A stretch of DNA of 64,000 nucleotides, from NCBI GenBank assembly GCA_964036045.1, contig OZ038381.1:1808928-1872927 (forward strand). The letters are read 5' to 3'. The position numbers and the translations under genes were made by a program. How positions within the stretch are numbered: position 1 is the stretch's first letter; each line of letters opens with the position of its first letter. Below, in pieces: positions 50,520 to 63,045 of the stretch. The notes under the pieces are model-generated. The model searched no databases, had not been told where the DNA came from, and saw only the letters and a list, made by a program, of their open reading frames with translations. Origin of the DNA: Eutreptiella sp. 'Long Island Sound 2002' (taxonomy: Eukaryota > Euglenozoa > Euglenophyceae > Eutreptiales > Eutreptiaceae).

Positions 50520-53500
50520 CGGGGAGGATGCGGGGAGGATGCGGGGAGGATGGAGGGAGGATGCGGGGAGGACGCGGGGAGGATGCGGGGAGGATCGAGG
50601 AGGATGCGGGGAGGATCTGGGAGGATGCGCAGAGGATCGGGGAGGATGCGGGGAGGACCGGGGAGGATGCGGGGGGGATCGGGGAGGATGAGGGGAGGAT
50701 CGGGGAGGATGCAGGGAGGATCAGGGAGGATGCGGGGAGGACCAGGGAGGATGCGGGGGGGATCGGGGAGGATGCGGGGAGGATCGGGGAGGATGCGGGG
50801 AGGACCGGGGAGGATGCGGGGAGGATGCGGGGAGGATGGAGGGAGGATGCGGGGAGGACGCGGGGAGGATGCGGGGAGGATCGAGGAGGATGCGGGGAGG
50901 ACCTGGGAGGATGCGGGGAGGATCGGGGAGGATGCAGAGAGGATCGGGAAGGATGCGGGGAGGACCAGGGAGGATGCGGGGAGGACCGGGGAGGATGAGG
51001 GGTGGGATCGGGGAGGAGGCGGGAAGGATCGGGGAGGATGCGGGGAGGATGCGGGGAGGATGCGGGGTGGATGCGGGGAGGATGCGGGGAGGACCGGGGA
51101 GGATGCGGGGAGGACGCGGGGAGGATGCGGGGAGGATTGGGGAGGATGCGGGGAGGATCGGCGAGGATGCAGGGAGGATCGAGGAAATTGCGGGGAGGAC
51201 CGGGGAGGATGCGGGGAGGATCGGGCAGGATGCGGGGAGGATCGGGGAGGATGCGGGGAGGAGCGGGGAGGATGTGGGGAGGATCAGGGAGGATGCGGGG
51301 CGGATCGGGGAGGATGCAGGGAGGATCGGGGAGGATGCGGGGGAGACCGGGGAGGATGCGGGGAGGATGCGGGGAGGACGCGGCGAGGATGCGGGGAGGA
51401 TGCGGGGAGGATGCGGGGAGGATCGGGGAGGATGCGGGGAGGACTGGGGAGGATGCGGAGAGGATCGGGGAGGATGCCGGGAGGATGCGGGGAGAACCGG
51501 GGAGGATGCGGGGAAGACCGGAGAGGATGCGGGGAGGACCGGGGAGGATGCGGAGGGGATCGGGGAGGATGTGGGGAGGACCGGGAAGGATGCGGGGAGG
51601 ACCGGGGAGGATGCTGGGAGGATGCGGGGAGGATGCAGGGAGGATGCGGGGAGGACGCGGGGAGGATGCGGGGAGGACCGGGGAGGATGCGGGGAGGACC
51701 GGGGAGGATGAGGGGAGGATCGGGGAGGATGCAGGGAGGATCGGGGAGGATGCGGGGAGGACCGGGGAGGATGCGGGGGGGATCGGGTAGGATGCGGGGA
51801 GGATCGGGGAGGATGCGGGGAGGACCGGGGAGGATGCGGGGAGGATGCGGGGAGGATGCGGGGAGGATGCGGGGAGGACGCGGGGAGGATGCGGGGAGGA
51901 TCGAGGAGGATGCGGGGAGGACCGGGGAGGACGCGGGGAGGATCGGGGAGGATGCAGGGAGGATCGGGAAGGATGCGGGGAGGACCGGGGAGGATGCGGG
52001 GAGGACCGGGGAGGATGCGAGGAGGGATCGGGGAGGAGGCGGGGAGGACCGAGAAGGATGCGGGGAGGACCAGGGAGGATGCGGGGAGGATGCAGGGAGG
52101 ATGAGGGGAGGACGCGGGGAGGATGCGGGGAGGATGGAGGGAGGATGCGGGGAGGACGCGGGGAGGATGCGGGGAGGATCGAGGAGGATGCGGGGAGGAC
52201 CTGGGAGGATGCGGGGAGGATCGGGGAGGATGCAGAGAGGATCGGGAAGGATGCGGGGAGGACCAGGGAGGATGCGGGGAGGACCGGGGAGGATGCGGGG
52301 TGGGATCGGGGAGGAGGCGGGGAGGATCGGGGAGGATGCGGGGAGGATGCGGGGAGGATGCGGGGTGGATGCGGGGAGGATGCGGGGAGGACCGGGGAGG
52401 ATGCGGGGAGGACGCGGGGAGGATGCGGGGAGGATTGGGGAGGATGCGGGGAGGATCGGCGAGGATGCAGGGAGGATCGAGGAGGATGCGGGGAGGACCG
52501 GGGAGGATGCGGGGAGGATCGGGCAGGATGCGGGGAGGATCGGGGAGGATGCGGGGAGGGGCGGGGAGGATGTGGGGAGGATCAGGGAGGATGCGGGGCG
52601 GATCAGGGAGGATGCAGGGAGGATCGGGGAGGATGCGGGGGAGACCGGGGAGGATGCGGGGAGGATGCGGGGAGGATGCGGGGAGGATGCGGGGAGGACG
52701 CGGCGAGGATGCGGGGAGGATGCGGGGAGGATGCGGGGAGGATCGGGGAGGATGCGGGGAGGACCGGGGAGGATGCGGCGAGGACCGGGGAGGACGCGGG
52801 GAGGACTGGGGAGGATGCGGAGAGGATCGGGGAGGATGCCGGGAGGATGCGGGGAGAACCGGGGAGGATGCGGGGAGGATCGGGGAGGATGCAGGGAGGA
52901 CCAGAGAGGATGCGGGGAGGACCGGGGAGGATGCGGAGGGGATCGGGGAGGATGTGGGGAGGACCGGGAAGGATGCGGGGAGGACCGGGGAGGATGCTGG
53001 GAGGATGCGGGGAGGATGCAGGGAGGATGCGGGGAGGACGCGGGGAGGATGCGCGGAGGATCGGGGAGGATGCGGCGAGGATCGGGGAGGATGCGGGGAG
53101 GACCGGGGAGGATGCGGGGAGGACCGGGGAGGATGAGGGGAGGATCGGGGAGGATGCAGGGAGGATCGGGGAGGATGCGGGGAGGACCGGGGAGGATGCG
53201 GGGGGGATCGGGTAGGATGCGGGGAGGATCGGGGAGGATGCGGGGAGGACCGGAGAGGATGCGGGGAGGATGCGGGGAGGATGCGGGGAGGATGCGGGGA
53301 GGACGCGGGGAGGATGCGGGGAGGATCGAGGAGGATGCGGGGAGGACCGGGGAGGACGCGGGGAGGATCGGGGAGGATGCAGGGAGGATCGGGAAGGATG
53401 CGGGGAGGACCGGGGAGGATGCGGGGAGGACCGGGGAGGATGCGAGGAGGGATCGGGGAGGAGGCGGGGAGGACCGAGAAGGATGCGGGGAGGACCAGGG

Positions 53501-53900
53501 AGGATGCGGGGAGGATGCAGGGAGGATGAGGGGAGGACGCGGGGAGGACGCGGAGAGGATCGGGGAGGATGCGGGGAGGATCGGGGAGGATGCGGGGAGG
53601 ACCGGGGAGGATGCCGGGGGGATCGGGGAGGATGAGGGGAGGATCGGGGAGGATGCAGGGAGGATCGGGGAGGACCGGGGAGGATGCGGAGGGGATCGGG
53701 GAGGATGCGGGGAGGACCGGGAAGGATGCGGGGAGGACCGGGGAGGATACTGGGAGGATGCGCGGAGGACGCGGGGAGGATGCGCGGAGGATCGGGAAGG
53801 ATGCGGCGAGGATCGGGGAGGATGCGGGGAGGACCGGGGAGGATGCGGGGAGGACCGGGGAGGATGAGGGCAGGATCGGGGAGGATGCAGGGAGGATCGG
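50520..53900 (+). repeat. Higher-order repeat of about 1.3-1.43 kb
   Basis: A block beginning at 51,845 is repeated at 53,270 (1,425 bp), with GAGGGATCGGGGAGGAGGCGG followed by GGACCGAGAAGGATGC in both. The variant GGTGGGATCGGGGAGGAGG at 51,000 recurs near 52,300, about 1.3 kb later. The unusual GATGGAGGGAGGATGC occurs near 50,550, 50,836 and 52,133. Runs of consecutive 11-mers followed by GGACGCGG mark the edges of the copies. Confidence 0.7.
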
Positions 53901-54119
53901 GGAGGATGCGGGGAGGACCGGGGAGGATGCGGGGAGGATGCGGGGAGGACCGGGGAGGATGAGGGGAGGATCGAGGAGGATGCGGGGAGGACCGGGGAGG
54001 ATGCGGGGAGGATCGGGGAGGATGCAGGGATGATCGGGAAGGATGCGGGGAGGACCGGGGAGGATGCGGGGAGGGATTGGCGAGGAGGCGGAGAGGATCA
54101 GGGAGGATGCGGGGAGGAT

Positions 54120-56800
54120 GCGGGGAGGATGCGGGGTGGATGCAAGGAGGATGCGGGGAGGATCGGGGAGGATGCTGGGAGGATCGGGGAGGATGCGGGG
54201 AGGACCGGGGAGGATGCGGGCAGGAATGGGGAGGATGCGGGGAGGATCGGGGAGGATGCGGGGAGGACCGGGGGAGATGCGGGGAGGATGCGGGGAGGAT
54301 GCGGGGAGGATGCGGGGAGGACGCGGGGAGGATGCGGGGAGGATCGAGGAGGATGCGGGGAGGACCGGGGAGGATGCGGGGAGGATCGGGCAGGATGCAG
54401 GGAGGATCGGGAAGGATGCGCGGGGACCGGGGAGGATGCGGGGAGGACCGGGGAGGATGCGAGGAGAGATCGGGGAGGAGGCGGAGATGATCGGGGAGGA
54501 TGCGGGGAGGATGCGTGGAGGATGCGGGGTGGATGCAAGGAGGATGCGGGGAGGACCGGGGTGGATGCGGGGAGGATCGGGGAGGATGCGGGGAGGACCG
54601 GGGAGGATGCGGGGAGGATCGGGGAGGATGCAGGGAGGACCGGGGAGGATGCGGGGGGAATCGGGTAGGATGCCGGGAGGATCGGGGAGGATGCGGGGAG
54701 GACCGGGGAGGATGCGGGGAGGATGCGGGGAGGATGCGGGGAGGATGCGGGGAGGACGCGGGGAGGATGCGGGGAGGATCGAGGAGGATGCGGGGAGGAC
54801 CGGGGAGGATGCGGGGAGGATCGGGGAGGATGCAGGGAGGATCGGGAAGGATGCGGGGAGGACCGGGGAGGATGCGGGGAGCACCGGGGAGGATGCGGGG
54901 AGGGATCGGGGAGGAGGCGGAGAGGATCGGGGAGGATGCGGGGAGGATGCGGGGAGGATGCGGGGTGGATGCAAGGAGGATGCGGGGAGGACCGGGGAGG
55001 ATGCGGGGAGGATCGGGGAGGATGCGGGGAGGACCGGGGACGATGCGGGGAGGATCGAAGAGGATGCAGGGAGGATCAAGGAGGATGCAGGGGGGACCGG
55101 GGAGGATGCGGGGGGGATCGGGGAGGATGCGGGGAGGATCGGGGAGGATGCAGGGAGGATCGGGGCTGATGCGGGGAGGACCGGGGAGGATGCGGGGGGG
55201 ATCGGGGAGGATGCGGGGAGGATCGGGGAGGATGCGGGGAGGACCGGGGAGGATGCGGGGAGGATGCGGGGAGGATGCGGGGAGGATGCGGGGAGGACCG
55301 GCGAGGATGCGGGGAGGACGCGGGGAGGATGCGGGGAGGACCGGGGAGGATGCGGGGAGGATCGGGGAGGATGCAGGGAGGATCCGGGGGGATGCGGGGA
55401 GGACGCGGGGAGGATGCGGGGAGGATCGAGGAGGATGCGGGGAGGACCGGGGAGGATGCGGGGAGGATCGGGGAGGATGCAGGGAGGATCGGGAAGGATG
55501 CGGGGAGGACCGGGGAGGATGCGGGGAGCACCGGGGAGGATGCGGGGAGGGATCGGGGAGGAGGCGGAGAGGATCGGGGAGGATGCGGGGAGGATGCGGG
55601 GAGGATGCGGGGTGGATGCAAGGAGGATGCGGGGAGGACCGGGGAGGATGCGGGGAGGATCGGGGAGGATGCGGGGAGGACCGGGGACGATGCGGGGAGG
55701 ATCGAAGAGGATGCAGGGAGGATCAGGGAGGATGCAGGGAGGACCGGGGAGGATGCGGGGGGGATCGGGGAGGATGCGGGGAGGATCGGGGAGGATGCAG
55801 GGAGGATCGGGGCTGATGCGGGGAGGACCGGGGAGGATGCGGGGGGGATCGGGGAGGATGCGGGGAGGATCGGGGAGGATGCGGGGAGGACCGGGGAGGA
55901 TGCGGAGAGGATGCGGGGAGGATGCGGGGAGGATGCGGGGAGGACCGGCGAGGATGCAGGGAGGATCGGGGCTGATGCGGGGAGGACCGGGGAGGATGCG
56001 GGGAGGATCGGGGAGGATGCAGGAAGGATCCGGGAGGATGCCGGGAGGACCGGGGAGGATGCGGGGGGGACCGGGGAGGATGCGGGGAGGATCGGGGAGG
56101 AGGCGGGGAGGATCGGGGAGGATGCGGGGAGGATGCGGGGAGGATGCGGGGAGGATGCGGGGAGGATCGGGGAGGATGCGGGGAGGATCGGGGAGGATGC
56201 GGGGTGGATGCAAGGAGGATGCGGGGAGGACCGGGGAGGATGCGGGGAGGATCGGGGAGGATGCGGGGAGGACCGGGGACGATGCGGGGAGGATCGAAGA
56301 GGATGCAGGGAGGATCAGGGAGGATGCAGGGAGGACCGGGGAGGATGCGGGGGGGATCGGGGAGGATGCGGGGAGGATCGGGGAGGATGCAGGGAGGATC
56401 GGGGCTGATGCGGGGAGGACCGGGGAGGATGCGGGGGGGATCGGGGAGGATGCGGGGAGGATCGGGGAGGATGCGGGGAGGACCGGGGAGGATGCGGGGA
56501 GGATGCGGGGAGGATGCGGGGAGGATGCGGGGAGGACCGGCGAGGATGCAGGGAGGATCGGGGCTGATGCGGGGAGGACCGGGGAGGATGCGGGGAGGAT
56601 CGGGGAGGATGCAGGAAGGATCCGGGAGGATGCCGGGAGGACCGGGGAGGATGCGGGGGGGACCGGGGAGGATGCGGGGAGGATCGGGGAGGAGGCGGGG
56701 AGGATCGGGGAGGATGCGGGGAGGATGCGGGGAGGATGCGGGGAGGATGCGGGGAGAATGCGGGGAGGATGCGGGGAGGATGGGCGGAGGATCGGGGAGG
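54120..56800 (+). repeat. Higher-order repeat of about 0.6 kb, three or more copies
   Basis: GGTGGATGCAAGGAGG lies at 54,964, 55,611 and 56,203, giving spacings of 647 and 592 bp. Each is followed by the same ordered set: GGGGACGATGC, GGATCGAAGAGG, GCAGGGAGGATCA, then GGATCGGGGCTGATGCGG. The last of these variants is unique to this part of the window. Two more diverged starts of the same block are visible near 54,133 and 54,530. Confidence 0.8.
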
Positions 56801-57069
56801 ATGTGGGGAGGATCGGGGAGGATGCGAAGAGGACCGGGGAGGATGCGGGGGGGATCGGGGAGGATGCGGGGAGGATCAGGGAGGATGCGGGGGGGATCGT
56901 GGAGGATGCGGGGAGGATGCGGGGAGGATGCGGGGAGGATGCGGGGAGGACGCGTGGAGGATGCGGGGAGGATCGAGGAGGATGCGGGGAGTATCGGGGA
57001 GGATGCAGGGAGGATCGGGGAGGATGCGGGGAGGACCGGGGAGGATGCGGGGAGGACCGGGGAGGATGC

Positions 57070-58760
57070 GGGGAGTGATTAGGGAGGAGGCGGGGAGGAT
57101 CGGGGAGGATGCGGGGGGGATCGGGGAGGATGCGGCGAGGATCTGGGAGGATGCGGGGAGGACCGGGGAGGATGCGGGGAGGATGCGGGGAGGATGCGGG
57201 GAGGATGCAGGGAGGACCGGCGAGGATGCGGCAAGGATCGAGGAGGATGCGCGGAGGATCGAGGAGGATGCGCGGAGGATCGGGGAGGATGCGGGGAGGA
57301 TGCGGGGAGGATGCGGGGAGAATGCGGGGAGGATGGGGGGAGGAGGCGGGGAGGATGTGGGGAGGACCGGGGAGGATGCGGGGAGGACCGGGGAGGATAC
57401 CGGGAGAACGCGGGGAGGATGCGGGGAGGATCGGGGAGGATGCGGGGAGGACCGGGGAGGATGCGGGGAGGATCGGGGAGGATGCAGGGAGGATCGGGGA
57501 GGATGCGGGGAGGACCGGGGAAGATGCGGGGGGGGATCGGGGAGGATGCGGGGAGGACGCGGGGAGGACCGGCGAGGATGCGGGGAGGACGCGGGGAGGA
57601 TGCGGGGAGGACCGGGGAGGATGCGGGGAGGATCGGGGAGGATGCAGGGAGGATCCGGGAGGATGCCGGGAGGACCGGGGAGGATGCGGGGGGGACCGGG
57701 GAGGATGCGGGGAGGATCGGGGAGGAGGCGGGGAGGATCGGGGAGGATGCGGGGAGGATGCGGGGAGGATGCGGGGAGGATGCGGGGAGAATGCGGGGAG
57801 GATGCAGGGAGGATGGGCGGAGGATCGGGGAGGATGCGGGGAGGATCGGGGAGGATGCGGGGAGGACCGGGGAGGATGCGGGGGGGATCGGGGAGGATGC
57901 GGGGAGGATCACGGAGGATGCGGGGGGGATCGTGGAGGATGCGGGGAGGATGCGGGGAGGATGCGGGGAGGATGCGGGGAGGACGCGTGGAGGATGCGGG
58001 GAGGATCGAGGAGGATGCGGGGAGGATCGGGGAGGATGCAGGGAGGATCGGGGAGGATGCGGGGAGGACCGGGGAGGATGCGGGGAGGACCGGGGAGGAT
58101 GCGGGGAGGGATTAGGGAGGAGGCGGGGAGGATCGGGGAGGATGCGGGGGGGATCGGGGAGGATGCGGCGAGGATCTGGGAGGATGCGGGGAGGACCGGG
58201 GAGGATGCGGGGAGGATGCGGGGAGGATGCGGGGAGGATGCAGGGAGGACCGGCGAGGATGCGGGGAGGATCGAGGAGGATGCGCGGAGGACCGGGGAGG
58301 ATGCGGGGGGGACCGGGGAGGATGCGGGGAGGATCGGGGAGGAGGCGGGGAGGATCGGGTAGGATGCGGGGAGGATGCGGGGAGGATGCGGGGAGAATGC
58401 GGGGAGGATGGGGGGAGGAGGCGGGGAGGATGTGGGGAGGAGCGGGGAGGATGCGGGGAGGACCGGGGAGGATACCGGGAGAACGCGGGGAGGATGCGGG
58501 GAGGATCAGGGAGGATGCGGGGAGGACCGGGGAGGATCGGGGAGGATGCAGGGAGGATCGGGGAGGATGCGGGGAGGACCGGGGAAGATGCGGGGGGGAT
58601 CGGGGAGGATGCGGGGAGGATCGGGGAGGATGCAAGGAGGATCGGGGAGGATGCGGGGAGGACCGGGGAGGATGCGGGGGGGATCGGGGAGGATGCGGGG
58701 AGGATCGGGGAGGATGCGGGGAGGACGGAGAAGGATGCGAAGAGGATGCGGGGAGGATGC
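57070..58760 (+). repeat. Higher-order repeat, 1,033-bp spacing
   Basis: ATTAGGGAGGAGGCGG occurs at 57,078 and 58,111, in each case followed by GATGCGGGGGGGATCGG, GGCGAGGATCTGG and a run of 11-mers. Shared downstream rarities are GCGCGGAGGA, GATGGGGGGAGGAGGCGG and GATACCGGGAGAACGCGG. Confidence 0.75.
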
Positions 58761-58790
58761 AGGGAGGATGCGGGGAGGATGCGGGGAGGA

Positions 58791-61700
58791 CCAGGGAGGA
58801 TGCGGGGAGGATCGGGGAGGATGCAGGGAGGATCGGAAAGGATGCGGGCAGGACCGGGGAGCATGCGGGGAGGACGGGGGAGGATGCGGGGAGGATCGGG
58901 GAGGAGGCGGGGTTGATCGGGGAGGATGCGGGGATGATGCGGGGAGGATGCGGGGAGGACCGGGGAGGATGCGGGGAGGATCGGGGAGGATGCGGGGAGG
59001 ACCGGAGAGGATGGCTGGAGGATCAGGGAGGATGCGGGGAGGACCAGGGAGGATGCGGGGAGGATCGGGGAGGATGCAGGGAGGATCGCGGAGGATGAGA
59101 GGAGGACCAGGGAGGATGCAGCATGGATCAGGGAGGATGCGGGGAGGATCGGGGAGGATGCAGGGAGGACCGGGGAGGATGCGGGGAGGATCGGGGAGGA
59201 TGCGGGGAGGACCGGGGAGGATGCGGGGAGGATCGGGGAGGATGCGGAGAGGATCAGGGAGGATGCGGGGAGGACCGGAGAGGATGCGGGGAGGACCGGG
59301 GAGGATGCGGGCAGGATCGGGGAGGATGCAGGGAGGATCGGGGAGGATGCGGGGAGGACCGGAGAGGATGCGGGGAGGATGCGCGGAGGATGCGGGAAGG
59401 ATGCGGGGAGGACGCGGGGAGGATGCGGGGAGGATGCGGGGAGGATCGGGGAGGATGCAGGAAGGATCGGGGGGGGTGCGGGAAGGGGAGGATCGGGGAG
59501 GATGCGGGGAGGACCGGGGAGGATGCGGGGATGGCCGGGGAGGATGCGGGGAGGATCGGGGAGGATACGGGGAGGATCGGGGAGGATGCGGGAAGGACCG
59601 GGGAGGATGCGGGCAGGATCGGGGAGGATGCAGGGAGGATCGGGGAGGATGCGGGGAGGACCGGGGAGGATGCGGGGAGGATGCGGGGAGGATGCGGGAA
59701 GGATGCGGGGAGGACGCGGGGAGGATGCGGGGAGCATCAGGGAGGATGCGGGGAGGATCGGGGAGGATGCGGGGAGGACCGGGGAGGATGCGGGGAGGAC
59801 CGGGGAGGATGTGGGGAGGACTGGTGAGGATGCGGGGAGGATCGGGGAGGATGCAGGGAGGATCGGGGGGGGTGCAGGAAGGGGAGGATCAGGGAGGATG
59901 CGGGGAGGACTGGTGAGGATGCGGGGATGACCGGGGAGGATGCGGGGAGGATCGGGGAGGATGCGGGGAGTATCGGGGAGGATGCCGGGAGGATCGGGGA
60001 GGATGCGGAGAGGATCAGGGAGGATGCGGGGAGGATCTGGGAGGATGCGGGGAGGACCGGGGAGGATGCAGGGAGGATGCGGGGAGGATGCGGGGAGGCC
60101 CGGGGAGGATGCGGGGAGGATGCGGGGAGGATGCGGGAAGGATGCGGGGAGGACGCGGGGAGGATGCGGGGAGGACCGGGAAGGATGCAGGGGGGGATGC
60201 GGGGAGGATGCGGGGAGTATGCAGGGAGGACGCGGGGAGGACCGGGGAGGATGCGGGAAGGATCGCGGAGGATGCGGGGAGGACCGGGGAGGATGCGGGG
60301 AGGATCGGGGAGGATGCACGGAGGATCGGGGAGGATGCGGGGAGGACCGGGGAGGATGCGGGGAGGACCGGGGAGGATGCGGGGAGGATCGGGGAGGATG
60401 CGGGGAGGATCGGGGAGGATGCCGGGAGGATCGGGGAGGATGCGGAGAGGATCAGGGAGGATGCGGGGAGGATCTGGGAGGATGCGGGGAGGACCGGGGA
60501 GGATGCAGGGAGGATGCGGGGAGGATGCGGGGAGGCCCGGGGAGGATGCGGGGATGATGCGGGGAGGTTGCGGGAAGGATGCGGGGAGGACGCGGGGAGG
60601 ATGCGGGGAGGACCGGGAAGGATGCGGGGAGGATGCGGGGAGGATGCGGGGAGTATGCAGGGGGGACGCGGGGAGGACTGGGGAGGATGCAGGGAGGACC
60701 GGGGAGGATGCGGGTAGGACCAGGGAGGATGCGGGGAGGATCGGGGAGGATGCAGGGAGGATCGGAAAGGATGCGGGCAGGACCGGGGAGCATGCGGGGA
60801 GGACGGGGGAGGATGCGGGGAGGATCGGGGAGGAGGCGGGGATGATCGGGGAGGATGCGGGGATGATGCGGGGAGGATGCGGGGAGGACCGGGGAGGATG
60901 CGGGGAGGATCGGGGAGGATGCGGGGAGGACCAGAGAGGATGCGTGGAGGATCAGGGAGGATGCGGGGAGGACCAGGGAGGATGCGGGGAGGATCGGGGA
61001 GGATGCAGGGAGGATCGCGGAGGATGAGAGGAGGACCAGGGAGGATGCGGCATGGATCAGGGAGGATGCGGGGAGGATCGGGGAGGATGCAGGGAGGACC
61101 GGGGAGGATGCGGGGAGGATCGGGGAGGATGCGGGGAGGACCGGGGAGGATGCGGGGAGGATCGGGGAGGATGCGGAGAGGATCAGGGAGGATGCGGGGA
61201 GGACCGGAGAGGATGCGGGGAGGACCGGGGAGGATGCGGGCAGGATCGGGGAGGATGCAGGGAGGATCGGGGAGGATGCGGGGAGGACCGGAGAGGATGC
61301 GGGGAGGATGCGCGGAGGATGCGGGAAGGATGCGGGGAGGACGCGGGGAGGATGCGGGGAGGATGCGGGGAGGATCGGGGAGGATGCAGGAAGGATCGGG
61401 GGGGGTGCGGGAAGGGGAGGATCGGGGAGGATGCGGGGAGGACCGGGGAGGATGCGGGGATGGCCGGGGAGGATGCGGGGAGGATCGGGGAGGATACGGG
61501 GAGGATCGGGGAGGATGCGGGGAGGACCGGGGAGGATGCGGGCAGGATCGGGGAGGATGCAGGGAGGATCGGGGAGGATGCGGGGAGGACCGGGGAGGAT
61601 GCGGGGAGGATGCGGGGAGGATGCGGGAAGGATGCGGGGAGGACGCGGGGAGGATGCGGGGAGCATCAGGGAGGATGCGGGGAGGATCGGGGAGGATGCG

Positions 61701-62646
61701 GGGAGGACCGGGGAGGATGCGGGGAGGACCGGGGAGGATGTGGGGAGGACTGGTGAGGATGCGGGGAGGATCGGGGAGGATGCAGGGAGGATCGGGGGGG
61801 GTGCAGGAAGGGGAGGATCAGGGAGGATGCGGGGAGGACTGGTGAGGATGCGGGGATGACCGGGGAGGATGCGGGGAGGATCGGGGAGGATGCGGGGAGT
61901 ATCGGGGAGGATGCCGGGAGGATCGGGGAGGATGCGGAGAGGATCAGGGAGGATGCGGGGAGGATCTGGGAGGATGCGGGGAGGACCGGGGAGGATGCAG
62001 AGAGGATGCGGGGAGGATGCGGGGAGGCCCGGGGAGGATGCGGGGAGGATGCGGGGAGGATGCGGGAAGGATGCGGGGAGGACGCGGGGAGGATGCGGGG
62101 AGGACCGGGAAGGATGCGGGGAGGATGCGGGGAGGATGCGGGGAGTATGCAGGGAGGACGCGGGGAGGACCGGGGAGGATGCGGGAAGGATCGCGGAGGA
62201 TGCGGGGAGGACCGGGGAGGATGCGGGGAGGATCGGGGAGGATGCACGGAGGATCGGGGAGGATGCGGGGAGGACCGGGGAGGATGCGGGGAGGACCGGG
62301 GAGGATGCGGGGAGGATCGGGGAGGATGCGGGGAGGATCGGGGAGGATGCCGGGAGGATCGGGGAGGATGCGGAGAGGATCAGGGAGGATGCGGGGAGGA
62401 TCTGGGAGGATGCGGGGAGGACCGGGGAGGATGCAGGGAGGATGCGGGGAGGATGCGGGGGGGCCCGGGGAGGATGCGGGGATGATGCGGGGAGGTTGCG
62501 GGAAGGATGCGGGGAGGACGCGGGGAGGATGCGGGGAGGACCGGGAAGGATGCGGGGAGGATGCGGGGAGGATGCGGGGAGTATGCAGGGGGGACGCGGG
62601 GAGGACTGGGGAGGATGCAGGGAGGACCGGGGAGGATGCGGGGAGG
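58791..62646 (+). repeat. Tandem duplication, 1,929-bp unit
   Basis: Copy 1 (58,791-60,719) and copy 2 (60,720 to about 62,646) abut and agree over their whole length. Exact pairs include GATCGGAAAGGATGCGGGC (58,829/60,758) and CATGGATCAGGG (59,122/61,051). Differences seen are few: GGTTGATCGG against GGATGATCGG, a short G-run difference near 60,190 that shifts spacing to 1,928 bp, and scattered single bases. From about 62,816 to the window end a third, more diverged copy follows at a spacing of roughly 1.2 kb, so one of its segments has been lost. Confidence 0.88.
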
Positions 62647-63045
62647 ACCGGGGAGGATGCGGGGAGGATCGGGGAGGATGCACGGAGGGTCGGGGAGGAT
62701 GCGGGGAGGACCGGGGAGGATGCGGGGAGGACCGGGGAGGATGCGGGGTGGATCGGGGAGGATGCAGGGAGGATCGGGGAGGATGCGGGGAGGACCGGGG
62801 AGGATGCGGGGAGGATGCGGGGAGGATGCGGGAAGGATGCGGGGAGGACGCGGGGAGGATGCGGGGAGCATCGGGGAGGATGCGGGGATCATCGGGGAGG
62901 ATGCGGGGAGGATCGGGGAGGATGCGGGGAGGACCGGGGAGGATGCGGGGAGGACCGGGGAGGATGTGGGGAGGACTGGGGAGGATGTGGGGAGGATCGG
63001 GGAGGATGCAGGGAGGATCGGGGGGGGTGCGGGAAGGGGAGGATC
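59460..63045 (+). repeat. Aberrant G-run cassette, five copies
   Basis: A distinctive aberrant unit consists of TCGGGGGGG(G)TGC, then G/A-GGAAGGGGAGGATC. It lies near 59,467, 59,863, 61,396, 61,792 and 63,018 and nowhere else that I could see. It looks like two submonomers fused by a deletion. Its spacing alternates at about 396 and 1,530 bp, which fits two duplicated copies per 1,929-bp unit plus one in the partial third copy. Confidence 0.75.
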
